From Bacteroidota bacterium (GTDB taxonomy: Bacteria; Bacteroidota; Bacteroidia; UBA4408), in the NCBI GenBank assembly GCA_016721765.1, contig JADKHO010000001.1:1972001-2036000 (forward strand): a DNA stretch of 64,000 bases, read 5' to 3'. Below, piece after piece: positions 45,676-54,372 of the stretch. A model generated the notes under the pieces. It did not search any database. It saw nothing but the letters and a program-made list of their open reading frames with translations, and was not told the DNA's origin. The translations under genes were made by a program, and so were the position numbers. Each line of letters starts with the position of its first letter. The stretch's first letter is position 1.

Positions 45676-47037
45676 CTATTTCACCACAACAATCCGTTTT
45701 GCATTTTGGTTTGGAGCGTTTTCAATTTTTATAAAATATTCGCCGGCATACAGTTTTTTTGTGTCAAAATATGCAATAGAACTGCCTTGGTAAATAGAGA
45801 CCTGTTGAAGGCGCTTTCCGTTTAAGTCATAAAGTCCTAGGTTTATTGAATGGCTTGCAAGGGTTGTTAATTGCAAAGCAATAAAATCATTCGCAGGAAT
45901 TGGAAATACATTTATGTTTAAGTCAGAAAGAGGCGTTTCTGTAATACCATTTGGCGCAGTATAAGTACTTACCGGCTCACTGATACTGGTAACTTTTGCT
46001 GCCACTTTTGTACCGTAAAAGGTGGGGCCAACTGCATACGGGTAAGCAGAATTCCAACCTGCATCAACTGTAGCAAAGTAACAGTATATTCCACTAGGAT
46101 ATTCGGGTGTAACACAAAACCTACCATTGTGCTCATCTAAAAAATCGGGTGTAGCCGCACTGGTTGGAATGTATTCATAATCTTCGCGAAAATATCCGAT
46201 TGGATAAGTAGCACTTACAGTGGGGCCGGCAGTTACTGTATTACCACTTGAATAAGTAGTTCGTGTGCTAATATTTCTTTTTGAATAACTCGATTTCATT
46301 CTAACTATGGCTCCTGTACCATTTGTGTTTTGATAGGCATAGGCGCCATAGATTGGAAATCCGTCATAGGCAAATCCGATTAAAGGGGAGTGTTGGGTGC
46401 TATCAATTACGTATAAACCGTCAGCATCGTACAAAGTACAAATCGTAGATATTACATTTAAATCTAATTTAAAAGCACTTGGATTTTGGTGGTGATGGTA
46501 ATTTCCCATGGCGGGATGTCCTTTGGAGCAATCAAAACCAAGACGTTCACCAACAATGGCATCGCGGTTCCATACGCCATCTCCCGGCCCACCGGGTAAT
46601 GGTCCTCCTGCAAGCGCATTGGTGGAATTTTTCCAAGATACACCATCACGATAATCGAATAATGCCACCCCATTAATAAAAACACCAATATTGCCTCCTG
46701 TAGTATTGGTAAGCGTGCCCGTGTTTTGAACCGGATTTAATGGGAATTTAAAAATAGCGTTTTGGTTGGAAGCAAGAGAGGGATTTCCATCCAGAAATGG
46801 CCCGGTAATATAGGCAGGAATGCCTTTGGTGCTAACATATACAAAGTTAGTGGAATACTGAACCGATTGTACATTTGCTAAAACAGCATCTGCAATGGCA
46901 GTTGAATTTCCACTCACATAATGCCGGCCTGTTACCGTATTATTTTGCAACCAGTTTAGGATGGCAGGATTAGTTTGAGCTTGAATAAAAAGTGTGTGTG
47001 AAAGTAAAAGAGAGAGACTAAGGAGTATTTTTTTCAT
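45676..47037 (-). CDS. Secreted YHYH-domain protein with T9SS sorting domain
   Basis: A 453-residue protein with signal peptide (LLSLSLLLSHTLFIQAQ). The central domain has MGNYHHHQNP and GFAYDGFPIYGAYAY, diagnostic of the YHYH family, whose members are secreted and of unknown function; a metal-binding role is plausible from the His cluster. The last 80 residues are a type A T9SS domain (NVFPIPANDFIALQL, LYAGEYFIKIEN, RIVVVK). It lies 64 bases upstream of the YwqK-like gene and may be in the same transcript. Confidence 0.9.
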   Translation of the reverse strand: MKKILLSLSLLLSHTLFIQAQTNPAILNWLQNNTVTGRHYVSGNSTAIADAVLANVQSVQYSTNFVYVSTKGIPAYITGPFLDGNPSLASNQNAIFKFPLNPVQNTGTLTNTTGGNIGVFINGVALFDYRDGVSWKNSTNALAGGPLPGGPGDGVWNRDAIVGERLGFDCSKGHPAMGNYHHHQNPSAFKLDLNVISTICTLYDADGLYVIDSTQHSPLIGFAYDGFPIYGAYAYQNTNGTGAIVRMKSSYSKRNISTRTTYSSGNTVTAGPTVSATYPIGYFREDYEYIPTSAATPDFLDEHNGRFCVTPEYPSGIYCYFATVDAGWNSAYPYAVGPTFYGTKVAAKVTSISEPVSTYTAPNGITETPLSDLNINVFPIPANDFIALQLTTLASHSINLGLYDLNGKRLQQVSIYQGSSIAYFDTKKLYAGEYFIKIENAPNQNAKRIVVVK

Positions 47038-47208
47038 TGGTAAATAATATTTTGTGACAAAGTAATTTTAATTTTTTAGTAATAGGTAGAGAAAAGGGTA
47101 ATTGCATTTTAATTTTGGCTGTTTGCCCATTTTTTATCGGTTAATCCTAAAAATTTGAAACCTTAAAAGGACTTGTTCCGTTTAAGAGTTAAAACACAAA
47201 ATGAACTC

Positions 47209-47988
47209 ATGAATGCAATGCGAGTATTTAAAATAGCACCTCTGCTTTTTTTTCTATGCTTATTTACAGCCACTTCACAAACATTAGCAATTGGCTATTA
47301 CCCTGATGAAACCTTTTCGAAATCATTAGAGTTACCCAAATCCGGAAAAATAAAATTTAGGGAAGATTGGGTGTATAAATTGTACAATGGAAAAATTGCG
47401 TCAGCAGGTATTAAGATTGGGTATGAAAGATATGATAGCCAAGGCCAAAAAATGGAGGAAGCGAATTATACCCGTGAAGGCTTACCCTTACTTGAAATAA
47501 CCTATACTTATGATGAATACGGTAGAGAAGCGCAGTGCTTGGGCTTGAAACAGAATAGAAGCTTTTTCAATAAGTGGGAATACAGTTTTGACGACCGCAC
47601 CAAAACACTCGAAAAGCACATTTTTAAAGGGAATTCGAATAAGGAAAAAACCATTTACCGATTCAATGACTTTGGAAATATTGTGGAGGAAATAAATTAT
47701 GATGCAGCCGGTGAAATCAATTACCATTATATTATTTCTTACACTTCATTTAATAAACCCGCTGAATTGATTGAGCTGGATGGAAATGGTGAGCTGTATG
47801 AGAAATGGGTGTATGTTTATAATACAGAGAAACAAAATATTGAAGTAAGACAATTGGATGCATCGATGGCATTGTATAAAAAGTACTTGAATGTATTTGA
47901 TAAAAGTGGTTTGCAAAAAGAAGTGCTCACATTTGACAAGGATGGAAACGAATTAGAGAAGACCATTTCAGTTTATCAGTATTATTAG
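47209..47988 (+). CDS. Secreted YD-repeat-like protein, copy 2
   Basis: The open frame extends back to a TTG at 47173, but the ATG at 47209 (MNAMRVFKIAPLLF) gives a proper signal peptide ending near TSQTLA; 47218 is also possible. It has 259 residues from 47209. The mature sequence parallels the protein at 28036-28818 over its whole length: PDETFSKSLELPKSGKIKFR, YTYDEYGREAQCLG, EEINYDAAGEINYHY, FNKPAELIELDGNGELYEKW. No toxin or core domain. It is divergent from the T9SS YHYH gene. Function unknown. Confidence 0.8.
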   Translation: MNAMRVFKIAPLLFFLCLFTATSQTLAIGYYPDETFSKSLELPKSGKIKFREDWVYKLYNGKIASAGIKIGYERYDSQGQKMEEANYTREGLPLLEITYTYDEYGREAQCLGLKQNRSFFNKWEYSFDDRTKTLEKHIFKGNSNKEKTIYRFNDFGNIVEEINYDAAGEINYHYIISYTSFNKPAELIELDGNGELYEKWVYVYNTEKQNIEVRQLDASMALYKKYLNVFDKSGLQKEVLTFDKDGNELEKTISVYQYY

Positions 47989-48348
47989 GAGGAGTAAAGA
48001 TTTTGAAGATGAAAGCAAGCAGATTGATAAACGGCTTAATGGAACGCGGATGACGCGGATACTGCTGATTTTTGCAGATTTGGTTCGGGATTATTTCAGA
48101 GATTCGATTTTATAAGATTTAAAACAATATTGCTTCACTTTACAACTCAAAGCGCCCTCTGCGCCTCCGTTGCGCTCCCAGCGGTTAAATTTTTCTACTC
48201 GATTTAATTAGAATTATTTTATACTTATAAGAAAATTTAATTCGCTAATAAACAGGAAAAAGAACGCTGATTTAAGCGGATGAATTTGATTTCTGTTTAT
48301 TTTTATCTTCTTTTTAATTGAAGTAAAATCCTTTTAGTTTGTTATTAA
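47989..48348. other. Gene-free stretch with dispersed-repeat elements
   Basis: About 360 bases with no ORF. It contains GGAACGCGGATGACGCGGAT with ACTGCTGATTTTTGCAGATT (48041-48080), a GC-rich block AGCGCCCTCTGCGCCTCCGT and on (48151-48190), and a further AACGCTGATTTAAGCGGATG near 48265. These resemble dispersed intergenic elements. The GC-rich block recurs inverted at 53424-53463. Confidence 0.65.
48151..48190 (-). repeat. Dispersed GC-rich repeat, copy A
   Basis: The reverse complement reads TTTAACCGCTGGGAGCGCAA then CGGAGGCGCAGAGGGCGC. It matches the plus-strand element at 53424-53463 (TTAACCGC, GAGCGC, GGAG-CGCAGAGG in the same order). Confidence 0.65.
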
Positions 48349-49359
48349 TTATTTTGGATAAGAATAATCCGGATGGAATAAAAAATTCCTATCAGTAAGT
48401 GTAAGCAGAAAGGCGATTAGATCCACTTTTTCATTAGAACTTAATTTGATAGGTGTTTTTAATTGAAACGAAAGTGTTTTGCTCTCCTTAATTTCTTTTG
48501 TGTAATGATTGAGTACTTCCGATAAATGTTTAAAACGCCCATCGTGCATATAGGGATAGGTGAATTCGATATTTCGTAAGGTTGGAACTTTAAATTTTAA
48601 TGAATCATCTTTTAGATGTGTAAGCTTAATTCGTCCAAAGTCGTTTAGTGTTGTATCTATTGACAAGCCATTGTTCTCGAATTGTAAATTGGTAAAGAGC
48701 GGCTCTGTGTGACAGCTGGAACATTTTTTTTGAAATAAGAAATACCCATTTTTTTCTTGTTCTGTAAATGTTGCTTGCTTGCGCATTACGCTATCGTAAC
48801 GCGAATTGCTTGAGATTAATGTTAACATAAATTGAGAGAGGGATTTCAAACAATTCTCACCACTAATTATGCTGTCGCCAAAAGCTTCTTTAAATAGTTG
48901 CGGATATTTTTTTGTGGTTTGCAATTTGGCCACCATTTGGTTCATTTGAAGGTCCATTTCTTTGGGATTAGAAATTGGAGCAAGGGCTTGCATGTCGAGG
49001 TGATTTATGGCACCATCCCACATAAACGTTTTGCTCCAAGCCAAGTTCATCAATGCGGGTGCATTGCGTGTGCCAATTTTATCATCGATGCCATGACTCA
49101 AAGCATGGTCAACATGCGCAAAGGCGGAGAATGGGTTGTGGCAGCTGGCGCAGGAAATTGTATTGTTGCGCGATAGTTGAGGGTCGTAGAATAAACTTCT
49201 GCCTAATGCTATTTTTTTTGTGCTGAGTGGATTTTTTTCAAAATTATATGCAGGTTTTGGCCAATTTGTGGGTACTTTAAAAAGCAATTCTTCGGCTTGA
49301 TGAAAAGCACTAATAACAGAGCATATTAATAGGAGGGAAGCGACTTTCTTTACCGTCAT
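48349..49359 (-). CDS. Dihaem cytochrome c peroxidase, MbnH-like
   Basis: A 336-residue periplasmic protein with signal peptide (VASLLLICSVISAF). Two haem c sites: CASCH at 70-74 and CSSCH near 214. Conserved MauG/CCP segments include RNAPALMNLAWSKTFMWDGA and VPTLRNIEFTYPYMHDGR. Its ATG overlaps the stop of the MbnP-like gene by 4 bases. MbnH enzymes oxidise a tryptophan of the partner MbnP to kynurenine. The pairing makes MbnH more likely than a simple H2O2 peroxidase; that is inferred from context. Confidence 0.88.
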   Translation of the reverse strand: MTVKKVASLLLICSVISAFHQAEELLFKVPTNWPKPAYNFEKNPLSTKKIALGRSLFYDPQLSRNNTISCASCHNPFSAFAHVDHALSHGIDDKIGTRNAPALMNLAWSKTFMWDGAINHLDMQALAPISNPKEMDLQMNQMVAKLQTTKKYPQLFKEAFGDSIISGENCLKSLSQFMLTLISSNSRYDSVMRKQATFTEQEKNGYFLFQKKCSSCHTEPLFTNLQFENNGLSIDTTLNDFGRIKLTHLKDDSLKFKVPTLRNIEFTYPYMHDGRFKHLSEVLNHYTKEIKESKTLSFQLKTPIKLSSNEKVDLIAFLLTLTDRNFLFHPDYSYPK

Positions 49360-50042
49360 GGTTTAACATAAAATGCTTTTGCTGCTTTTTGTGAAAGATC
49401 AAGGGCATCCTTTCCGGGCGACATAATGTGCGAGATCTGTGAAAAATCGATTTCAGAAAGCAGCTTTTTTATGTCAAAAACGAGTGTAATTGAATCTTGG
49501 ATTGGTACAGCTAATTCAACTGTTTGTAGACAATTATAAGGATAGTGATATCCACCTAAATGAAACTGGAATTCATTTTTTCTGGCAGTACTTAAATTAC
49601 TTTTTCCTTCGAGTTTAAAATTGATGTAACCACTCTGCCAGGTCCAATACATTCCATTAGTTGGATCTAAATCACCGCCCATTGCACCGGATACATTGGT
49701 TAAGCTATCGATGCCGAGATTGAATTTTAGTTTATTGAAGGACTGATAAGAAGGCAATTTCAAAATAAGCAAAAGGGTTGATGGATGACTAAAATCAATT
49801 AAATGAAAACTATTTTGTTCCTTCCAAATTACATTTTTGTCATTTAAAATGCTAAGTTCTGATATGTAAATTTTTAGTGTTTCAAGTTGGATACTATCCT
49901 TGGAGTTTAGCTTAATAATGGATGTGTTTACCTGGCCAAATTCTGAAAATCCAGAATTTGCCACAAATTTAATTTTAAAGCTTTCCTGTGCATTTATACT
50001 TATGCTGTAAAAGTAACAAAGGAGTATTAAGTATGCTCTCAT
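49356..50042 (-). CDS. MbnP-like copper-binding protein
   Basis: A 228-residue secreted protein with a short signal peptide (YLILLCYFYSISINAQ). GDLDPTNGMYWTWQSGYINF (124-142, partly quoted) is the MbnP signature: the Asp-Pro and the two Trp (133, 135) are conserved, one a candidate for kynurenine formation. FHLGGYH follows. The family binds copper after Trp oxidation by MbnH. It starts immediately after the LRR stop (TAG then ATG) and overlaps the MbnH gene, so the three are co-translated. Confidence 0.85.
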   Translation of the reverse strand: MRAYLILLCYFYSISINAQESFKIKFVANSGFSEFGQVNTSIIKLNSKDSIQLETLKIYISELSILNDKNVIWKEQNSFHLIDFSHPSTLLLILKLPSYQSFNKLKFNLGIDSLTNVSGAMGGDLDPTNGMYWTWQSGYINFKLEGKSNLSTARKNEFQFHLGGYHYPYNCLQTVELAVPIQDSITLVFDIKKLLSEIDFSQISHIMSPGKDALDLSQKAAKAFYVKP

Positions 50043-51416
50043 CTATATTTTAAGAAATTTCTCGATCCATTGTTGACCTTTAAACCAATACATTCCTGAA
50101 GGTAAGTTCTCCAAATCCCAAATGAAAGAAGTACTTGAAATAATTTTTGTTTGTAGGGTAATTCCCAAGTTGTTTATTAATTCAACCTTTCCAATAATTT
50201 CACCTTGATTGCAAGAAATCAATGCTGTTTTGCTGATGGGGTTCGAAAAAATTTTGATTTGAGCAACGTTTAATTTATCAATGAATAAAGGGTTGCATGG
50301 AGAAGCAGATGTACAGATTGGGAGATTGGGTGTAACTCCATTTAGGATATTTGGCAAGCAAATAATGGAAGTATTGTTCATTACAAAATAATTTAAACTA
50401 ATGGGTAATTGTGGCAAACAGGCAATGGGGTTATCTGAAACATTAAGGTAATGAAGTTTTGTGGGAAGTTGTGGAATACTCGAAATTTGATTGAGTGGGC
50501 ATTCCAACCATTCCAGCGAATCGGGTAATGCGGGGAGAGCTGTAAGTAAATTATTAGAACAATCCAGAGACCGCATCATATTTGGAAGTGATGGCAGTGA
50601 GGTCAACAGATTTCCAGAGCAACCCATTTCGTATAACGAACTAGGTAGTTGAGGAAGGATAGGAATAAAATTTTGACTGCATGCCAATTGAATTAGGTTA
50701 GGCAGTGTGGGCAAACTGGTGAGTAAGTTATTGGAACACCAAAAGTATTCTAAGGAAGCTGGTAATGGCCCAATAGTACTTAAAAAATTGCCTTCGCAAT
50801 ATAATCCTCTTAGGTCAACAGGCATAGCAGGCAAAGTGGTTAATAAATTATAACCGCAGCCTAAGCCGGAAAGCGAATTGGGAAGTGAAGGCAATATTGT
50901 CAACAAATTATTTCGACAAGACAAGGCCCTTAAAGCATTTGGCAATGTAGGAAGAGTTGGAAGTAAATTTCCATCGCACTGAAGTGTGATTAAGGAATTT
51001 GGGAGAATTGGAATACTTGTTAATAGGTTAGCTGTGCAATCAATAAAAATTAATGAATCAGGAAGATAAGGAAGGCTATCCAAATAATTGTGTGCGCAAA
51101 ATAAAGTTCTAAGTGAAACAGGCAGGGTTGGTAATGAGGTAAGATTATTTCCTGCGCAATCAAGATACCTAAGTCCGCTAAAAAAATGTATACCTGTTAA
51201 ATTTTGCAAGGAGCTATACCTCACATTCAGCGCTGTATCAGTTGTGATAGGAGCACAATTAGTGAGAAGTGAATCCTGTAATGTAAAACAGCTTGGATAC
51301 TTAATTTTTAATTGGTTTCTAAATGCAGCATCAGGAACCCAAAAATGCTGCGCCCATATATTAGAACTAATAAAAAATAAAATAACAAAAGCACGAAGAG
51401 CAGATTTGATTTGCAT
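50043..51416 (-). CDS. Secreted leucine-rich-repeat protein with T9SS sorting domain
   Basis: A 457-residue protein with signal peptide (SALRAFVILFFISSNIWAQ). A cap region (around 25-85) is followed by about 13 repeats of 20 residues with consensus LPxLPxSLxxLxCxxNxLxx, similar in length to YopM/IpaH-type LRRs but with a Cys in each unit. The last 75 residues form a sorting domain (IKIFSNPISKTALIS, LENLPSGMYWF, EKFLKI). It is first in a tight operon with the MbnP-like and MbnH-like genes. A binding role is likely; the ligand is unknown. Confidence 0.9.
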   Translation of the reverse strand: MQIKSALRAFVILFFISSNIWAQHFWVPDAAFRNQLKIKYPSCFTLQDSLLTNCAPITTDTALNVRYSSLQNLTGIHFFSGLRYLDCAGNNLTSLPTLPVSLRTLFCAHNYLDSLPYLPDSLIFIDCTANLLTSIPILPNSLITLQCDGNLLPTLPTLPNALRALSCRNNLLTILPSLPNSLSGLGCGYNLLTTLPAMPVDLRGLYCEGNFLSTIGPLPASLEYFWCSNNLLTSLPTLPNLIQLACSQNFIPILPQLPSSLYEMGCSGNLLTSLPSLPNMMRSLDCSNNLLTALPALPDSLEWLECPLNQISSIPQLPTKLHYLNVSDNPIACLPQLPISLNYFVMNNTSIICLPNILNGVTPNLPICTSASPCNPLFIDKLNVAQIKIFSNPISKTALISCNQGEIIGKVELINNLGITLQTKIISSTSFIWDLENLPSGMYWFKGQQWIEKFLKI

Positions 51417-51492
51417 AAGGTTTTGTGGTGCATAAAATTAAGCATTTCTGCGGGTCTAAAAATATATGATGCAGCAAACTATTTTTATCTCT

Positions 51493-51500
51493 TACATTTG
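51493..51500 (+). promoter_or_regulatory. Promoter -7 box (TACATTTG) for the M1 peptidase gene
   Basis: A TAnnTTTG match 22 bases upstream of the ATG at 51523. No TTG at the expected -33 place. Confidence 0.55.
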
Positions 51501-51522
51501 AAGCTGTAAAAAATAACCCTGT

Positions 51523-53376
51523 ATGCGACAATACTATCTACTGCTATTTTTAATACTTAGCTTGGCAGCTTGTAAACAAAAACAAGCTCAACCCACCATC
51601 TCATTAAACAAAAGAATGAGCACTTACTCCAATTACGACAGTGTGCGCACAACACATTTGCAATGGGATGCCGCGGTTGATTTTGAAACCAGACAAATTC
51701 ACGCTACAGCCACTTGGAGTTTTAAAAATAAAACGAAGACAAAATTTATTCGCTTTGACAGCTACGATTTGAATGTAAAAAGTGTGAAAGTAAATGATAG
51801 AAAAGTTGACTTTTTTGTGGGTACATTTAATGCGGAGTATGGAAGCGGTTTAGTTATTCCTATTGAAGAAAACGACTCTTTGGTGAGCATTGAATACACC
51901 ACTGGTCCAAAGGCAAAAGCGCTTCAATGGTTGGAGCCCACGCAAACAGCCGGGAAGAAAAGGCCATTTTTATTTACACAATGCGAGAGTATACAAGCGC
52001 GCTCACTTCTCCCTTGCCAGGATGTGCCGGCAATTCGTATTACCTATAATGCAAATGTGCAGGTTCCCAAAGGCATGCTTGCGCTGATGAGTGCAAAAAA
52101 TCCGCAACATAAGAATGAATCCGGGCGCTATGCTTTTCAAATGGAAATCCCAATTCCCAGTTATTTAATTGCTTTAGCAGTTGGAGATATTGAATACAAA
52201 GCCATTGATGCCCGCAGTGGAGTTTATTCCGAACCCATCATGTTAGAGAAGTCAGCCAATGAATTAAGCGATATTCCCAGAATGATGCAGGCTGCAGAAG
52301 CTATTTGCGGACCTTACCGTTGGGGAAATTACGATGTACTTATTGCTCCACCTTCATTCCCAATTGGAGGCATGGAGAACCCCCGTCTCACTTTTTCTAC
52401 TCCCACAATTATAGCCGGCGATAAAAGCCTGGTTTCGCTTATAGCGCATGAAATGGCGCATAGTTGGAGTGGTAATTTGGTTACGAATGCAACCTGGGAT
52501 GATATTTGGCTAAATGAAGGTTTTACTACCTATTTTGAGCGGAGAATCATGGAAAGTATTTCGGGAAAATCCTATACCGATATGCTTTGGGAGCAAGGCT
52601 ATCAAGATATGGAAAGCGATTACGCAGCCCTAGGAGCCAATAATCCCGATACACGTTTACGATTGGATTTGAACAATAGAAATCCGGAGAACGCATTTTC
52701 GAATATTCCTTATGAAAAAGGGGCCATCTTTTTAAAGGTGTTAGAAGAACAAATTGGAAGAAAAAAATTTGATGCTTATCTCAACGAGTATATTAGTAAA
52801 TATGCGTTTACACCTATTACTACACAAGCTTGTTTGGATTTTATGGAAGAAAAATTAGCAGACGGGGATACTTCCATTTTTAATAATCTTCATATTAAGG
52901 AATGGGTATTTGGAACTGCTTTGCCAAACTCTTTTGTGCACGAAAACCCAACTCGATTTGAAGTGGTTGATAAAGTTAGGGAGGCATTTGAGAACAGTGT
53001 AGAGATGAGCACTATCCAAGCAAAGGAATGGACCACACACGAGTGGTTACAATTTTTAAGAAAATTAAATCGGCCCCAGCCTTTGGCTAAGCTTGAAAAA
53101 TTGGATGCAGATTTTAATTTAACCGAAACGGGCAACAGCGAAATTGCAGCGGAGTGGTTTAAGTTGTCAATTGCTTCGGGCTATACAACCGCTAATCCGG
53201 CAATGGAGCGTTTTTTAGGAAGTGTAGGTAGAAAAAAGTTTTTAGAACCTATTTATCGAGAGTTGCTTAAAAGTGCTGATGGGAAAGCCCGTGCGCAGAA
53301 AATATTTGATCAATCCCAAGCGAATTATCATCCGCTTACGGCGATTAAGATTCGTCAAATTTTGGATGGTAAATAA
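51523..53376 (+). CDS. M1 family aminopeptidase, lipoprotein
   Basis: A 617-residue protein with lipobox LSLAAC (Cys at 17), so probably anchored in a membrane. The gluzincin core has GGMENP near 282, the zinc motif HEMAH (309-313) and the third ligand E332 (WLNEGF), with the 18-residue spacing of M1. The overall length and C-terminal helical domain resemble leukotriene A4 hydrolase-type M1 enzymes (about 610 residues). Expected to trim N-terminal residues from peptides outside the cytoplasm. Confidence 0.95.
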   Translation: MRQYYLLLFLILSLAACKQKQAQPTISLNKRMSTYSNYDSVRTTHLQWDAAVDFETRQIHATATWSFKNKTKTKFIRFDSYDLNVKSVKVNDRKVDFFVGTFNAEYGSGLVIPIEENDSLVSIEYTTGPKAKALQWLEPTQTAGKKRPFLFTQCESIQARSLLPCQDVPAIRITYNANVQVPKGMLALMSAKNPQHKNESGRYAFQMEIPIPSYLIALAVGDIEYKAIDARSGVYSEPIMLEKSANELSDIPRMMQAAEAICGPYRWGNYDVLIAPPSFPIGGMENPRLTFSTPTIIAGDKSLVSLIAHEMAHSWSGNLVTNATWDDIWLNEGFTTYFERRIMESISGKSYTDMLWEQGYQDMESDYAALGANNPDTRLRLDLNNRNPENAFSNIPYEKGAIFLKVLEEQIGRKKFDAYLNEYISKYAFTPITTQACLDFMEEKLADGDTSIFNNLHIKEWVFGTALPNSFVHENPTRFEVVDKVREAFENSVEMSTIQAKEWTTHEWLQFLRKLNRPQPLAKLEKLDADFNLTETGNSEIAAEWFKLSIASGYTTANPAMERFLGSVGRKKFLEPIYRELLKSADGKARAQKIFDQSQANYHPLTAIKIRQILDGK

Positions 53377-53423
53377 AGTACGCAGAATTTCTGCCAACAG
53401 TACTTTAGGATTTATGTTTCGTA

Positions 53424-53463
53424 TTTAACCGCAAAGAGCGCTATGGAGTCGCAGAGGTCGCGG
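53424..53463 (+). repeat. Dispersed GC-rich repeat, copy B
   Basis: TTTAACCGCAAAGAGCGCTA then TGGAGTCGCAGAGGTCGCGG. It is the inverted partner of 48151-48190 and lies between convergent genes. Confidence 0.65.
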
Positions 53464-53529
53464 ATTTTTTTCTGCAAAAGAGTAATGTGATTTATAACTG
53501 ACTGGCAATTGCTTTTGGCGCAAAGTCAA

Positions 53530-53931
53530 TTAAGTAGCTAACATACGTCCTTTCCATGCATCCGGCACCGCGATGCTGATTTGTTTCACATAATTAAAGC
53601 ACACCATTACGGTTCTTGCGGTGGCTACTTCCACATCCAGGTTGTTTTCTGTTTTTAAAATAGAATAGGAAAGGTCGAAACTCTTGGAGCCCATGCGGCT
53701 GCACCAGGTTTTAATTTTGATTTGGTCTTTTAATAAAATGGGGATTTTATAATCTATCTCTGCTTTCGCTAAAATAATTCCTTCGTTGAGCCAGTCGATG
53801 GTGCCAATAATGTTATCAAAGTAAGGAAGACGAGATACTTCTAAGTAAGAGAGATAGATGGCATTGTTGACATGACCAAATTGATCCAAATCCACAAATC
53901 GAATTTGTATCGCAGTTTCAGCGTTTTTCAT
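53530..53931 (-). CDS. Acyl-CoA thioesterase, hotdog (4HBT) family
   Basis: I start at the ATG at 53931 (MKNAETAIQIRFVDLDQFGH); an in-frame TTG 33 bases upstream is less likely. It has 133 residues. RFVDLDQFGHVNNAIYLSYLE is the 4HBT active-site segment with the catalytic Asp in the DxxxHxN pattern. The fold hydrolyses acyl-CoA or acyl-ACP thioesters; the substrate is not predictable from the sequence. It is single and divergent from glnN. Confidence 0.9.
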   Translation of the reverse strand: MKNAETAIQIRFVDLDQFGHVNNAIYLSYLEVSRLPYFDNIIGTIDWLNEGIILAKAEIDYKIPILLKDQIKIKTWCSRMGSKSFDLSYSILKTENNLDVEVATARTVMVCFNYVKQISIAVPDAWKGRMLAT

Positions 53932-54372
53932 TGTGAGGGAATTGAATGGAGCCCGAAGGTACAAACATTATTTTGCTGCAAGCGAAAATAAACTACTTTT
54001 AGATTTAAAAGTAATTAATAGGGGGTTGTTAATAAAAAAAATCATTTATTTTTAAAATTGTATTGAAAAAATAGGGGGGTATTCAAAAAAAAAATACATT
54101 TGTGTCCGAAATGGATAACCTTTTTACAAATTCTCCGTTTCAAACCGAAGTTTAAGATTGCTTCAAGTGTTTATATGCTGTTAGGAATGGCGCATGGAGG
54201 ATAAATTAAACACATAGGAACATAGGAAACAAAGGGTTCACATAGTTGTGAGCAGATATGAGTTGGAAGACTAAATTTTTAAAAACCGTTTATACTAAAA
54301 ATTGATAATTATCGCATTTCAATTAATTACTAATTCAATAATTCAAAAAATCAATAATTCAACAATAAAAAA
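53932..54372. other. Long intergenic/leader region upstream of glnN
   Basis: About 440 bases. It contains the promoter box at 54095-54102, which would give a 5' leader near 265 bases. The leader has AAACACATAGGAACATAGGA (near 54208) and, just before the start, AT-rich AATTCAATAATTCAAAAAAT and AATCAATAATTCAACAAT words like those in the ribosomal spacers. No known riboswitch recognised. Confidence 0.55.
54095..54102 (+). promoter_or_regulatory. Promoter -7 box (TACATTTG) upstream of glnN
   Basis: A TAnnTTTG match 270 bases ahead of the glnN ATG. No TTG 19 bases upstream; a GGGGGG tract lies in the spacer region instead. Confidence 0.45.
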
